Positions 1 through 29,065 are shown, counted from the stretch's first letter. The stretch is 64,000 bases of DNA from Sweltsa coloradensis (GCA_024449915.1 JAMZAV010000894.1:62001-126000), one strand, 5' to 3'. Notes: generated from the sequence alone by a model not told the origin. Numbers and translations are program-made.

Positions 1-1216
1 GTCCGTCAAACAAGCTTATATCCGGTTAAAAAAATCCCTGTAGACGCTTTGAGTCAGCTATACCGATTTGACATTTTTGGGGAACATTTCCTGCACCTAG
101 TTGTCATCTGATTGATATGCAATTTGCGTATGGTGTCAAGCAAGGATATGGTCACAAGCTCTTCTATAGTCAAAACATTATTTCGGATTAGCTACAAATA
201 AATTCCGAAATTTAACAATTTTGAAGATTTTACAAAAATCCAAAATCCTATAAATTTATGCGATTATAGAATGTGTAATGTGTTGTTATTATCATTTTGT
301 TTTATGAGCCCATATAAAAGGCTGCCTTACATGACCATAAAATCTGTGCAATGTTTAGTATCAATTTAATAATTACTGGCTTCAGAAAATGATTCTTTAA
401 TTAAAACATCACTGGTATTGCAGACTGCGTAATATTTAACAGAGAGTCACTGAAAAGTTAAGCAAGACTATAGGCCTACATGCAACGAATTGTTTACGCC
501 AATGGAAAGTACTAAGTGATAATTTACATAGTATAACAACAGACTATAGTACAAGGCCTTCAGTGTAGATCAAGTTAGTTAGTATAGGAATGACCAGTTT
601 CACACCTTTCTTATCTATTTCATTATTATGATTTAAAAACGAATGTCAACTATGTCGGCTTCGATCATTCTTTACTTAAACCACAGATAAGAGATTATTT
701 TTTACGTTACTAAAAGATCTACACTTTGGGCATTGTTTAATCAATGCTTTGGGTTAGGCCTACTGCAACCAATGATTAAAGAAGGCTCAATCCATGCTGC
801 AACGAATACAATTTTTAACATAGCTACGCTACGATAGGCGGAGAGAAAGATATCGCATTTTTTAAAATCAATTACACTGATATAAAAATGTGTACGATAC
901 CAAAGATATATATGGGATATATAGCCAAGGTTCTTCCAATATTATTGAAATACTTGTGGTCAGCCACGAAACGGTAGGCCTACTTCTAAAGCGTCGAAAG
1001 TGGCAACCTGCCATATCTTTTTTTATGTTTCAATATCCATTGTTTCCTTGCTATAACGATAATTACGGATAAGGATACATATTCAATAGATTTGCATTGC
1101 CGAATAAGTATACTATGCAGCCTTTAGGAATCTTCGATGAAATGCACCATGGATTTTTCCCCCATCAAAGGCCAGTTGGTTGGATGTAATCTGAAACTAT
1201 ACGAATCCACTGTCTA
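1..1216. other. 3' flank of the P450 gene, no gene seen
   Basis: AT-rich sequence downstream of the P450 stop codon (the gene runs leftwards). It should contain the 3' UTR, but no clear polyadenylation signal stands out on the minus strand. No coding potential, tandem repeat or transposon end is visible. Two TAGGCCTA-type palindromes occur near 470 and 760. Confidence 0.5.
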
Positions 1217-17231
<16,015 letters not shown>

Positions 17232-17353
17232 TGCTCAGCCTGAAACGAGAGTTAATGTATTTAAAAAAAATTATATTGTCACTTTAAATCGGGATTTTGG
17301 AGAAGTAATGAGCACCTACCGGCCACCCCTAAAAGATTAGATGTTCTCAGTAA

Positions 17354-17745
17354 CTAGGAAGCTTCGCAAACGCTTTTTCAGGCTCGTTGTTGGATGAGCG
17401 TATTTTTTTTAAACGAAAAAAACGTGAAATTGCGATTTTCATGAGAAACCATTTTTTGATTGCGCTCAAATTCACATTAATAATATATTAATTAATAAAA
17501 TTAAGGTTCTGTGAAAAATCATTACAATCGGATAAAGCATATAGGTGTTATCTTTGAGTTTTTAACCATCGGACGGTTATATACTCAATGGTGTTATAAG
17601 CCGAAGAATTTTTTTTAAACCGAAAAAAGCGAAAAATTGCGATTTTCATGAGAAATAATTTTTAGATTACGCTTAAATTTCACACGAATATATTAATTCA
17701 TAAAATTAGGGTTCTGTAAAAAAATCATTACAATCAATACAAATT
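17354..17745 (-). mobile_element. Helitron-like family 1, 3' part
   Basis: CTAGGAAGCTTCGCAAACGC after host A, then GTTGGATGAGCG and family body. The 5' half is missing. It lies just upstream of the P450 start codon region. Confidence 0.75.
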
Positions 17746-18766
17746 TTTTTAATGCAAATTTCCTATACGTGGTGGTGGTTGGTTGGTAGGTGGGTAAGGT
17801 TAGGTTTGAGGCACCTATAGATGATGGCGTGCATACCCAGCATAGAATATACATATTATTATGCATCGGCTTCATGCAGTTACACACGCAACCTTGCAAT
17901 AATTAGCGGCTATAATTGCGCAATATAAATAATCATACAGCGTTTAACATTTCACTGTCTAGCACGAATTATTAAAGTTAGAATTGTTCTTATTCGGTTT
18001 CTGAGACCAACAATCGCTGTTATCTCTGATATTTTTCTCTCCTTGACCATCCTTTGGGTAAATAATTTGATGATTGATGATGATTGATTGGTATTCTGCA
18101 ATCTGCAACGCGTCAACATTTATAGATATATTCAGCATCAATCAATTTAGGCGTTTATGTGTAGGCCGTAAACTTTTGAGCAAGCAATATCAAGCTGCTC
18201 TATTATTGTTGTGTGTCGTAAAGATATCGTCCTTGCTAGAGTCGAACCCAGACCCTCCTGCTCTACTAGCCGACTTCCTTCTTCTTGCCTCCTAAATTGA
18301 TATTTGTGGTAACAGACGACTGCCAAATTGCTATCAATTACTGAACGAACGACGCACGCAAGGTTATATGGTTATATAACGTAATGCTATACCCAATAAC
18401 AGTTCTCATCTCACATAATTATGGGTAGAATGATAACTTATAGTTTATTAAGCAATTTCCGTGGATGAATGCCTAACTTGGCACATACATATTTCGGTTA
18501 TAGCAGGGAAACTAAGCTCCTCGTGCTATTCTATAAGACAATACGAAATGCTACAAAATATGTAGAAACCGCCAAAGAGTATACTGTCATGTGTAAGACT
18601 CTTCACGAGACAGATATGACCTTGGCACTCCCGTAAGCACTCAAATTCAAATGTACATGGAACGCTCTGGAGAAAAATTGAAACGACATACGTGAATTCT
18701 AAAATGCACAAGACACAGTTATTTTTATGCAGAAGTACATACAACAAACAGAATTGCAAACATTTT
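17746..18766. other. P450 upstream region, no gene seen
   Basis: AT-rich, no coding potential. A non-coding leader exon and promoter for the P450 should lie somewhere between 17241 and the next gene, but none can be fixed from sequence alone. Confidence 0.35.
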
Positions 18767-19104
18767 TAGACGAGTTAGCGCAGCGAACGGGTCATGTCGT
18801 GATTAACTCTGTATGTTTGTCCGGTCCCATATACGGCCGAACGGCCAAATAGATTGAGCTGAAATTTTAAACAGACATCCGTGACCAGGTAACTTAGAAC
18901 TGCTAACAAAATGAGCAAACTCCATTTCGATTTAAACCTACAAAGAATAATAAACAGAAAAATAGGCTTACCATGTTTAGGAATTCTTTTAACGAAAATG
19001 TTTTTGCTTTGGAAAAAATCACTGCCTCCTATGCTAATCTGTTGTAATGGAGGCAGTGGAAAAAATATTTGTAATGCAGTATGCAGTGATCAAGGTGCAA
19101 AGCA

Positions 19105-19350
19105 TGGAAGATTTTAACTCCCCGTAACTGGAGGCGAGCTCTGGCAGTCGTTTTGGGGACCTTTCCTCCTTAACTTGACCACCACCCCAACGACGACAGC
19201 CAAGACAACACGATGATGAAAACAACCGATGATGACCATGACATGATAACCCCCCTTTCATCCCCCTTCCTGTGGCTGGTTCTGACCAGCATTGGACTTT
19301 CTTTCCTCCATCATCCCCTAGGTTAGAGTGGTGCATTAGGACCTAACGGT
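19105..19350 (+). repeat. Second copy of the repeat at 3090-3420
   Basis: Shares GGCGAGCTCTGGCAGTCG, CTGTGGCTGGTTCTGACCAG and GGACCTAACGGTT. Confidence 0.6.
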
Positions 19351-19487
19351 TAGCCTTAGATAGGGGGAGGAAGGGGAATGTTACCGGGTACTCAACACAT
19401 GGCTCACTCACTCGTCTAGCAACGACTTTGGCGTTTCCCTCTTGTTTAAATTTATAAACGTGCGATGAGATCAATTGTTACAATTCC

Positions 19488-19650
19488 ATAAGCGTAAAGC
19501 GCGCGACTGATTCGGGAGGTCCCGGTTTCGAGTCCCGTCGAGTCCGGCAATCCTGACTGAAGGTTTTTTCTAGGTTCGATCGGACATCCCTTCTCAATAG
19601 ACACCTGAATAGAGGCATACTTTGCACCTGGGCAAGTTTTCCACGGTAAA
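19488..19650 (+). mobile_element. tRNA-derived SINE fragment
   Basis: GATTCGGGAGGTCCCGGTTT, CGAGTCCCGTCGAGTCCGGC, AATCCTGACTGAAGG and a tail GGCAAGTTTTCCACGGTAAA, the same family as 16080-16330. Confidence 0.7.
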
Positions 19651-20317
19651 TTTAACAACACATTCTAACCTATTAACATAAAACAATACGTGAGTTTGCT
19701 TACCCTTTCCCTGGCAAGTGCGCTGTAAATCACAACCTCGAATGCACCAAGTGCAGTTCCACTCCGGTTTCAATATCAAAGGTGAACTGCTTTGTTCTTA
19801 CTTTTTAGCAAGTCTACTTATTTCCACTTCACCTCTCATGTTTCAAGAAAGCGGCGACTCAAGCCACAAAAAAAACTCGTCTAATTAATTTTAAAATACG
19901 TGTTTTTATAGGTCGGTTGCATATAGTTTGTTGATAGTTGTTGCTGAAGACGTAGTTTACCTTTAGTTACGTAACGTAGTTATATTCGGCATAAAAAAAT
20001 TGTTGAATTTGTGGCCTCGGCAGACAAGAACCGGTAGGCCTACCCGTAGACTGATGATTATTTTAAATTCTCGAGCGGGAAACCTACAGCATAGGGACAA
20101 TTTTTTGACTAAGCAATTTCGTTTTAAAAGTAGCTAAGAAGGATATGTCCAAGGGCAGAGACGTACGCAGAAATATATTTCAGGGGGTCTGCCAAGAGTA
20201 AGATACAACTGCAAAAGGTGCTCCACAACAATGGGGGTGGGGGGGGGGGGGTATGCCCCCACAATTGACCCGCAGGTAATATTTTTAAACAATACGTATT
20301 TTTGACATGATTTTAAA

Positions 20318-20366
20318 GCTACCATACCATACCATACCCGACTATACCATACCATACCATACCACT
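20318..20366 (+). repeat. (CCATA)n microsatellite
   Basis: About eight CCATA/CCATACC units with one interruption. Confidence 0.8.
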
Positions 20367-20407
20367 GAATGCTATATTTCCTATAAAAAAATATCGATCT
20401 TTGGTTG

Positions 20408-20540
20408 ATTATCGCTCACTCGTCGATCGCGTCGGGGCCTACAGGGTTGGGTTGATCGCTTTGGTGTTCTCCATTGAAAATCAGTGATATGAATGTGTGG
20501 GTAGACTCTAAATACGAATTTATTTATTTATTTAATAAAA
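20408..20540 (+). mobile_element. Short interspersed repeat (CTCGTCGATCGCGTCGGG type)
   Basis: Same family as 7815-7950, with CCTACAGGGTTGGGTTGATC, GTGGGTAGACTC and a (TTTA)n tail. Confidence 0.7.
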
Positions 20541-20760
20541 TTTATAATTTTTGTTTAAACCTATGGATGATTTGCTGAATATTAAAGCTTGGATTTCGGG
20601 GGGGGGAGCCCCTCGAGCCCGCGACCCGCCCTGGATACGCCACTGCAAAGGCTTTTTGAGAAGACTCAATCTCTAAGAAAACACACATTACTTTTCTGTC
20701 AGTCTGTGTGTGTGTCACGAGTGATTCACACGTTTAAAAAAAAACTTATTTTATTTTATT

Positions 20761-20932
20761 CATCCATCCATCCATCCATCCATCCATCCATCCATCCATC
20801 CATCCATCCATCCATCCATCCATCCATCCATCCATCCATCCATCCATCCATCCATCCATCCATCCATCCATCCATCCATCCATCCATCCATCCATCCATC
20901 CATCCATCTATCCATCCATCCATTCATTCATT
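20761..20932 (+). repeat. (CATC)n microsatellite, about 170 bp
   Basis: About 40 CATC units with one substitution near 20908, degrading to CATT at the right edge, where it meets a retroelement tail. Confidence 0.95.
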
Positions 20933-20995
20933 TAATAATTTAACGTTTATCCTATTCAGTTAAACAAACTGATTTACAAAGGAGGACTTTCAACA
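20933..20995 (-). mobile_element. Retroelement 3' tail, minus orientation
   Basis: AACGTTTATCCTATTCAGTT followed by CTGATTTACAAAGGAGGAC is the inverse of the TAAA-tailed 3' end seen at 14880-14990. The (CATC)n array may have grown from its tail. Confidence 0.6.
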
Positions 20996-21114
20996 AAGAT
21001 GATCATACAGGGACTAGCCGGGCAGAACATTGAATACACAAGCAAGCACTCGTCACCTCCACCATCACTGGATAAGTCACGTGGCTCGTATAGAAAACCT
21101 ACCTAGTAACAATA

Positions 21115-21170
21115 TCATGCCCCTCTCTTCGGGTGTTAGGGTAGCCGAAGGATATGAAGGATTTTTTAAC
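21115..21170 (-). mobile_element. SINE tail scrap
   Basis: ATGCCCCTCTCTTCGGGTGT is the inverse of the tail of the tRNA-derived SINE. Confidence 0.4.
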
Positions 21171-21233
21171 TACTCTCTAACCAGAGTTGAGGAATACTTT
21201 TCTGGTTAGGCCTATGTCTTAGACTAGGAAAAC

Positions 21234-21981
21234 GCTTAAGTCCCGCCGCGTTGTTGGATGAGCGTAATTGGTGCATTGAGCTGCCATGTGTTATGCGGAT
21301 TTTCTGTTGTTCTGTGAAAAAATCATTACTAAGTTGAAGATTTAAAAAAAATTAATTTAAATTAAATAAAAAATAAACATTAATTTTCAATTTTTTTAAT
21401 TAATCGTAATTCTAAAAAAGAAAAAAATCGTAAAATTGCGATTTTCATAAGAAATAATTATTCGATTGCGCTCAAATTTCACACGAATATATTAATTCAT
21501 AAAATTAAGGTTCTGTGAAAAAATTATTACAATCGGTTAAAGCATGTAGGTGTTATAAGTCAAAGAATTGTTTTAAAAAAGAAAAAAAAAGAAAAATTTC
21601 GATTTTCATGAGAAATAATTTTTCGATTGCGCTCAAATTTCACACGAATATCTTAATTCATAAAATTATGGTTCTGTGAAAAACTCATTAAAATCGAATA
21701 AAGCATGTAGGTGTTATAAGTCGAAGAAATTTTAAAAAAATCGAAAAAAATCGTAAAATTGCGATTTTGATGAGAAATAATTTTTCGATTGCGCTCAAAA
21801 ACGTGGCAGCTCTAAGTTTAGAGATTTCGAAGGTCTCCAGAAAATTTCATTGCAATTGGAGTATCGGTTTAGCCGGAATCGTGCTGACAAACACACAATA
21901 ATACAGGAAAAAAAACATTCTGGATTTTTTTCTTTAGTGTAGTGAAATGGAATCTTCGCTTCGCTCGCTACGCTCATCCAA
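21234..21981 (-). mobile_element. Helitron-like element, family 1, full length (748 bp)
   Basis: On the minus strand it starts TTGGATGAGCGTAGCGAGCG after host A (T21982) and ends CTAG before host T (A21233). The 3' region has the inverted ACGCTCATCCAA, then CGCGGCGGGACTTAAGCG and TTTTCCTAG. The interior has about 160-bp repeated units. Confidence 0.88.
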
Positions 21982-22675
21982 TAAGTCTTTTCTTTTATCG
22001 AAACAGTAACCATTCACATTAAATTTTCAAGACGATTTTATATTATTATATTTTCAATCAAAAACGATTTCCTGTTAGAAGTGTCGATTACTACAACACA
22101 TTTACAGCAACGTTAAAAGAAAACTACAGGTTTTGTACATCAAACTGTTGCTATTTAATAAATCTGCCCTTCCAACTTAATGTTCTTGTCCATCGTTTCA
22201 AAAAACTTCTACTCTTCCCTACAATTTTCCCAAAAGTAATTTTTTTAGTAACACACTTTTTACTAAGGAACTTTCTCTCTTTTAAAGTTACTTTCAAGAG
22301 CAAGTAACTTAACATTAAGAAACTTACTTGAGACTTTATCAACACCTACTCGCAGAATTCACCCGGCCTCTCTATGCAAGCTGGACCGTCCTTGATCTAT
22401 GGATGGTCCACACTATACACCTAGTCATGATGTTGCACGTACTGTTGTCATAACAGGAAGCAGTATATCCTGCTAATGGAAACATAATGTTTCTGCACAA
22501 CTTCTATTTTATAGAACCAGATAACAATATAAACAATGGAAATACTTGAGCCATGACATAATCATATAAAACAATCAAATGATTGGATATTTACCGCAGC
22601 TTTTTACATTTTTCTTACATTATAAATAAATGAATAAATAAAATTAAAATTTTCTCGTAATAATACCATTATTTT

Positions 22676-23461
22676 TTGGATGAGCGTAGCGAGCGTAGCG
22701 AGCGAAGCGAGCGAAGCAAAGATTCCATTTCACTACACAGGAGAAAAAAATCCGGAATGTTTTTCTTTTTTTTCCTGTTTGTATTATTGTGTGTTTGTTA
22801 ACACGATTCCGGCTAAACCGATACTCCAATTGCGATGAAATTTATAGAGGCCTTCGAAATCTCTGAACTTAGAACTGCCACGTTTTTGAGCGCAATCGAA
22901 AATTTTTTTCTCATAAAAATCGCAATTTTACGATTTTTTTCGATTTTTTAAAAATTTCTTCGACTTATAACACCTACATGCTTAATCCGATTTTAATGAT
23001 TTTTTCACAGAACCTTAATTTCATGAATTAAGATATTCTTGTGAAATTTGAACGCAATCGAAAAACTATTTCTCATGAAAATCGAAATTTTACAGTTTTT
23101 TTCTTTTTTAAAACAATTCTTTGACTTATAACAACTACATGCTTTATCCTATTGTAATGATTTTTTCACAGAACCTTAATTTTATGAATTAATATATTCG
23201 TGTAAAATTTGAGCGCAATCGAATAATTATTTCTTATGAAAATCGCAATTTTACGATTTTTTTCTTTTTTATTAATTTTTTATTATTTTTAATAAAAAAT
23301 TAAGTAAATTTTTAATTTTATTTAATTTAATTTTTAAAAAATCTTCGACTTAGTAATAATTTTTTCACAGAACAACAGAAAATCCGCATAACACAATGGC
23401 AGCTCAATGCACCAATATTACGCTCATCCAACAACGCGGCGGGACTTAAGCGTTTTCCTAG
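22676..23461 (+). mobile_element. Helitron-like element, family 1, full length (786 bp)
   Basis: Starts TTGGATGAGCGTAGCGAGCG and ends GCGTTTTCCTAG before T23462. GCGCAATCG-type phrases at about 22890, 23051 and 23212 show a 161-bp internal period. No open reading frame of note. Confidence 0.88.
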
Positions 23462-25540
23462 TTATAGTGTAATGTAACCGGTTTAATTGTGTAAATCTGT
23501 GTTACCTAGAAAAAACCTACAGGCAGAAAAAAGAAGAGTAATATTTAGTAGTGGGATAGATTTTGTAATTTCTGAATTATATTAAATATTAACAATTCCA
23601 CCTACTGGAGTGTTTCCCGACTATCCAAATCGAGAAATATATTAATAAAATAAAATATAATACTATACTCCGGTTTAACCCCGTTAGGATTTTTTGCACA
23701 TGCTGTTTACGATTAGCACACCGTTGTGAGCTTGTGACTAACTTAACACTTGTAAAACACTAATGATTGCTTGGTTCCCAACAGGCATGGACATCCAACG
23801 AGCAATCAACTTCTGTGATGCCAAACTCAGCTTCATTCTCATTGGTTCTTACTGATTGGAACCTTGAATTAGCCACAAACACATATTACAATAATGCAAA
23901 CTTAATTCGGATATCTTTGGCAAACACTTTCTTGTTTTTACCCTCATAAAATAATTAAAATCCTCCAATAAAGACCAACCATCGGTTTGTCGACCTCGTG
24001 CAATGTTTTGCAGACTAACCTGAACAATAATTATATTTATTATCTAACTTACTATGGTGCCGTCGGATATGCTGTACTTGAAACTTGACAGTTTGTCTCG
24101 GTTTGTCTTAATCAATCTATATTTAAAACTAGGAATTGTTCACTTTCAATATCTTCTTCTTATTGTTCTTGGCGGGTGGGCGGGCACTATTCAGATTAAC
24201 GTTACTATATTTTATACGTCATTCGTCAGCGAAGTTTAAATGACGTCAAATCGAGACTCAGTACCAGAATTATCTACGTTTTTTAACAATTTGAACTAAA
24301 ATAAATTGAACATTGTGCCCTATAGGGACACTAGTTTGAATGAAACTGAAATTTGAATTCAGTGAAATCGCTGTGGTTGTGACTACTAAAATGCATACGC
24401 TTAGGTGTTGATGATTGCAGCTAAACGGAACGGATTGGAAATATCATTACCAAATATTGCACGAATGTTAATTAAATACCTTTCTAATGGTATACATACT
24501 TAGTTCCAAAGAACAATCATTTTACAAGTCAGAAAGCAAAAAAATTGAAATTCTAAAACATTGATTTTAATTAAAAAATTGTCATTTAAGCGTAACTTAA
24601 GATTAATAAAATTAACCTGCGCTTTCATATTGATTATTACGCTGAGGTCAATTTGCGCAAAGAAAAATCTGTACACTTTGAATAAATTCCCTGAGTTCAT
24701 TCATTGAGTAAATCACTAAGATTTCACGAATATTTTATTCAAACTCGATTGATTAATTATAATTGAAAAATAAGCGTACTGATGTCATACATTGATTCTT
24801 TATGATTCTTTATGACTATGCTAATAATATTATCTTACCTTTGAATGGTTGATTTACGTAACTCTTCACTTCGCAGTCTTTTACAACAAAATCACTTCCT
24901 ATAAAACCATTAGTAGTAATGCTATTAACTGTTACGTATCAATACTATTTATTATTTAATTCCAGGCTTATTTATTGACTTGACGATGCCTATATAATAA
25001 TATATTACACCACGTTTGTATTTACAGGATGATAAATAAATTAATAAATGAAATTGAAATGAAACAGAACTAAACCAACACAGCTACAACTTGGCGAATC
25101 ACTGTTAACATAGCATGTGAGTGATGGGACATTGTCAAGGTTATTACTAAAAAGTGTTTATATGGCCCCTATTTTGTTGCTATAAACCTAGTGTTACACA
25201 CGTAAACACTTAAGTGCACGTTATTATACTAGTTACCATGGATGTGACTGACGTAACAATGTCCAGTATAACAATAACAGTAATTAACTTACCGCCGCGA
25301 CCGAAATAAAGATGCTTTCTGTGGGTTTCGACGTGAACTACTGTTTAAAATAAGGTTATCTAGATGGTGAACTGTGCTGTAAAAATCTATTCGTTATCTC
25401 AAGGTCATAAACAGCGCATTATCTTTCTCCATGGCTTTATGTTTGGCCGATAAGAATAAGGCATGTGCTTTGGTTGTGCTATGCAATGATAGAGCGTACT
25501 AATCGAGAAGATGTGTGTTGATTTTTAAAATAAGTATCGT
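23462..25540. other. Intergenic, no gene seen
   Basis: AT-rich sequence without shared repeats. A short GC-rich patch with a good minus-strand donor is at about 25293 (CGCGGCG|GTAAG). It could be a leader exon for the P450 or nothing at all. Confidence 0.35.
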
Positions 25541-25544
25541 GGGA

Positions 25545-25770
25545 AAACTGGGTGCAATGCATGCCTCTCTTCAGGTGTCTAACTATGTATATTGGAGTAC
25601 GGACAATGAAGGGATGTCCTAGGGCTGTTAAGCAAAATGCCTTAATGACTTAGGAAAACTTTAGAAAAAAACTTAAATCAGAATTTCCGGTCTCAACGGT
25701 ACTCGAACTCGGGACCTCCCGAATCGGAGAAACGCGCTATACACTCGAGCCAACACTGTCAGTAATAGTG
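25545..25770 (-). mobile_element. tRNA-derived SINE, minus orientation
   Basis: Contains the inverse B box (GGTACTCGAACTCGGGACC) and the inverse A box region (ACTCGAGCCAACACTG), with the tail GTGGGAAAACTGGGTGCAAT at left. This is nearly the whole unit. Confidence 0.8.
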
Positions 25771-27499
25771 GTGAGATGGGGAATGAAGGACAGTTTAAAA
25801 AACATCTCTTCTGAGGGATTTCAACCAACGTTCCTTGGTTTCAAACGGTTATAGGGTTCTTATTGGTAGAGATTAATTTAATTCACAAATTGTGATAAAC
25901 CAGAAATATGTGCAAACTATTTTTTTAAAGTATGAATTGATCGAATCTAAACAGAAAAATTACAGAAATTGAATCACCGCCAAACATCGAAATAAGTGTG
26001 AATATTAATATATCACAACATTGAAATTGATTATAATAATTAATAAAAATAAGTAAATCAATCATGTTTTTGAAGACGAAAAGCACAAAATCAAAAATGT
26101 GAATCTTATTAATCACAATGCTGTGCAATGTTATTTTTTTTGACAAAAGTTGTCATCAAACATAGTTCAGTTGAGTATATTGAAACTTGTTTCGTGTGAG
26201 GCAAGAATATTATGTAAGTCGTAAATGAATATAGTTATGTGCGCAAAACTGTAAATGATACAGATAACACCGACCGGTGAAACACAGTTTTATGACCCTA
26301 GTCTCTTTCCGGCACAGTGGTTAGCGATGTTGACCACCAACTAGCTGATTTTGTGTATTTTAATGCATGGTGGTTACTGGTTAGCAACAATAACCACCTT
26401 TCTACGGAAAATACAGACTTCCCTTGATACTACAGCTTTTTCCCCAAACTTATGCAGTATCTGATAGAGATTCGATGGGCAATACAAAATAGCAAAATGT
26501 AAAAAATGATAAAAACGGTCAGTTTTTTTAATGTCTTGGAACTTTGGTTAACTAGAGATAGAGTTGAGACAAAATTGAAAATCAAAATTCAACCAACAGA
26601 GAAAAAAACTGATTGTTCAAAAATTTTACTTAATTTTGATTTGTTTCAATTGTTGTTTGTTATTTCCATTCCAAAATTTAGCAAAAATTTCAAATTTTTT
26701 GACCAAAACCTAAAAAAAAATACTAGGGAAAATTACATGATCTTTTTCAAGAGACTAACAAGATAGGGAGGTTGTACGGATAGTTGAGAAGGGAAGTTTT
26801 AGAGGAATTAACCATTAACATTCACAAAGGGTATCGAACCAAAGACCTCTCGAATCAGAGTATTGCAGTTGAACGTTTACGTATAGGCTTCCTTTGTCGG
26901 TAACGTATTTATGAATGCAACTATGCTCTTCGAAAAAGGAATAATTCGTATGAGCTTCGAACTCAGGTCTTTTAGTTCCGTGCTGTGATTTGATCCACGT
27001 TTCTATCAATGCTCCATCAATTATATTCGAGACGATGATGCGTGATAAAGGAACGAAGAAAAAATAAAATAATTTTAATTCATTTTTATCTTTTTCTTTT
27101 CACTGTTCAAATCTCGTTTTTGGAGGAGGTGCCGAGTATAAAAAGGGATACAAAAATTAAAATACGTTCTGTTTGTGCATTCAAATCTCGTTGATGATAG
27201 AGGGGTATTTTTAACCCCGTCCTTCAGGGTTATCAAAATTATTTTATGTTGGTAAGGGGGGAGTGGCTAGCCCTCTATTAAGTTTTAACATGCATTTGCC
27301 AGAGGCACCTCCACCAGAAATGAAGGCAAGAACATGTGACGAACAACTTTTTAATAGTACGCTATGCCAAACAACCGTATGCCGCCACAAAAAGATCAAC
27401 ACTTCGAATTGTTTAATTTATGTATTCTTCTATAATGATCTGTTGATTAAGTAGCTTCGCTCCCTCATGTGGGTACTCCCTTTACCCGTTATTGTGTTA
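25771..27499. other. Intergenic, no gene seen
   Basis: AT-rich. A weak inverse tRNA-like scrap (GGTATCGAACCAAAGACCTC) at 26828-26860 is probably SINE-derived. A GGAGGAGGTGCCGAG motif is at about 27122. No coding potential. Confidence 0.35.
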
Positions 27500-27941
27500 T
27501 TGGATGAGCGAAGCGAAGATTCCATTTCACTTCACTGGAGAAAAAAATCCGGATTTTTTTTTTGTATTTTTGTCTGTTTGTTAACACGATTCCGGCTAAA
27601 CCAATACTCCAATTGAGATGAAATTTTGTGGAAACTTCGAAATCTCTGAACTTAGAACTGCCACGTTTTTTAGCGCAATCAAAAAATTATTTCTCATGAA
27701 AATCGCAATTTTACGATTTTTTTATTTTTAAAATTTATTCGACCTATAACACCTACATGCTTTAACCGATTGTATTGATTTTTTCACAAAACCTTAATTT
27801 TATGAATTAATATATTCGTGTGAAATTTGAGCATAATCGAAAAATTATTTCTCATGAAAATCGCAATTTTACGCTTTTTCATTTTAAAAATTTACGCTCA
27901 TCCAACAACGCGCATGAAAAAGCGTTTGCGAAGCTTCCTAG
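27500..27941 (+). mobile_element. Helitron-like element, family 1, internally deleted (442 bp)
   Basis: Starts TTGGATGAGCGAAGCGAAG after A27499 and ends AGCGTTTGCGAAGCTTCCTAG-type tail at 27941 before T. The tail carries a small AAGC/GCTT stem. It has one fewer internal unit than the 750-800 bp copies. Confidence 0.85.
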
Positions 27942-28490
27942 TTATTAACCACGTAGCCAGTAAAAACAGGAAGCTGGAGCTCCAAACTCACCTTCTACGC
28001 CGGGATAGCCTCAGCTACTCCTCTTAGGGCATCATCCGTCATACTGCTTGTTGGTAGGTTCGTACCGATCGTAAACGACTCCACAAGAGTTTTCTGTGGT
28101 CACTTGATTCCATGAACACATTGGATTTTATTTAGTTTGTCCTCTGTTAGAACATCTAAGTTTAAAATTTAAATTTCATAGCTTCAAAAACAATTTAAGA
28201 AATTAATTAACCTTAAAATTTCACCCAATAAGGTTAAACTTACTTTCATAGATGATTCTAGTTCTACCCATTACAAAATTGTCCTTTTGGCTGGATTTCT
28301 TACAGGCAATCAATCTCAATATTGCACTCAATCTTAGCTGGGCTGTATTTGGAGAACACAGATGCCAGTTTACCATTATGCCTGTCTTAAAAATATGTCT
28401 TCTTTAATCCACCTGGGATTTTTACTTTAGTGTATTTTTGTTATATTATATTACATTATTACTTTGTTATTCAATTTTTACACATTGATA

Positions 28491-29065
28491 GCAAAGCAAA
28501 GATTCCATTCTACTACACTGGAGATAAAAATCCAGAATGTTTTTTTTCCTCTCTGTTTGTCACAGAACTTTTATTTTACGAATAAATATATTCGTGTGAA
28601 ATTTGAGCGCAATCGAAAAATTATTTCTCATGAAAATCGCAATTTTACGATTTAAAAAAAAATCTTCGACTTAAACACCTACATGCTTTATCCGATTGTA
28701 ATGATTTTTTCACAAAACCTTAATTTTATGAATTAATATATTCGTGTGAAATTTGAGCGCAATCGAAAAAAATTTTCCCATAAAATCGCAATTTTACGAT
28801 TTTTTTGTTTAAAAAATAATTAATTAGACTTATGACACCTACATGCTTTATTCCATTGTAATGTAGTGTGTAATGTAATGTGCGCCCCTGATCCTCATGT
28901 CGTCGTCGTAAAAATTAAAACAATATTATCAAGCATGTCTTGCAGGCCATAGCAATGGGAAAACAAAATCAATTTAAATACCATCTTCATAACAAATGGC
29001 AGTTTACTGCACCAATTACGCTCATCCAACAACGTGCCTAATAAAGCGTTTGCAAAGCTTCCTAG
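28491..29065 (+). mobile_element. Helitron-like element, family 1, 5'-truncated
   Basis: Lacks the TTGGATGAGCG start but has GATTCCATTCTACTACACTG and the internal units, and ends AAAGCTTCCTAG at 29065 before T. Confidence 0.8.

Larger units (their letters stand above)
18767..19885 (+). mobile_element. Possible element with TTAGACGAGTT termini
   Basis: TTAGACGAGTT at the left and its inverse AACTCGTCTAA at the right bound about 1.1 kb. The left 130 bp (GTTAGCGCAGCGAACGG, TTTGTCCGG, GAGCTGAAATTTTAAACAGA) resembles the 5' core of the Helitron-like families. The interior carries the 3090-type repeat and a SINE, so the limits are uncertain. Confidence 0.4.

Noticed and set aside
18074..18295. 73-codon frame upstream of the P450
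   Set aside because: No motif, no splice partner, ordinary AT-rich composition.
20761..20932. CRISPR-like array
   Set aside because: A 4-bp simple repeat without spacers, in a eukaryotic sequence.
20589..20963. 124-codon protein rich in SIHP repeats
   Set aside because: It is simply the (CATC)n microsatellite read in frame.
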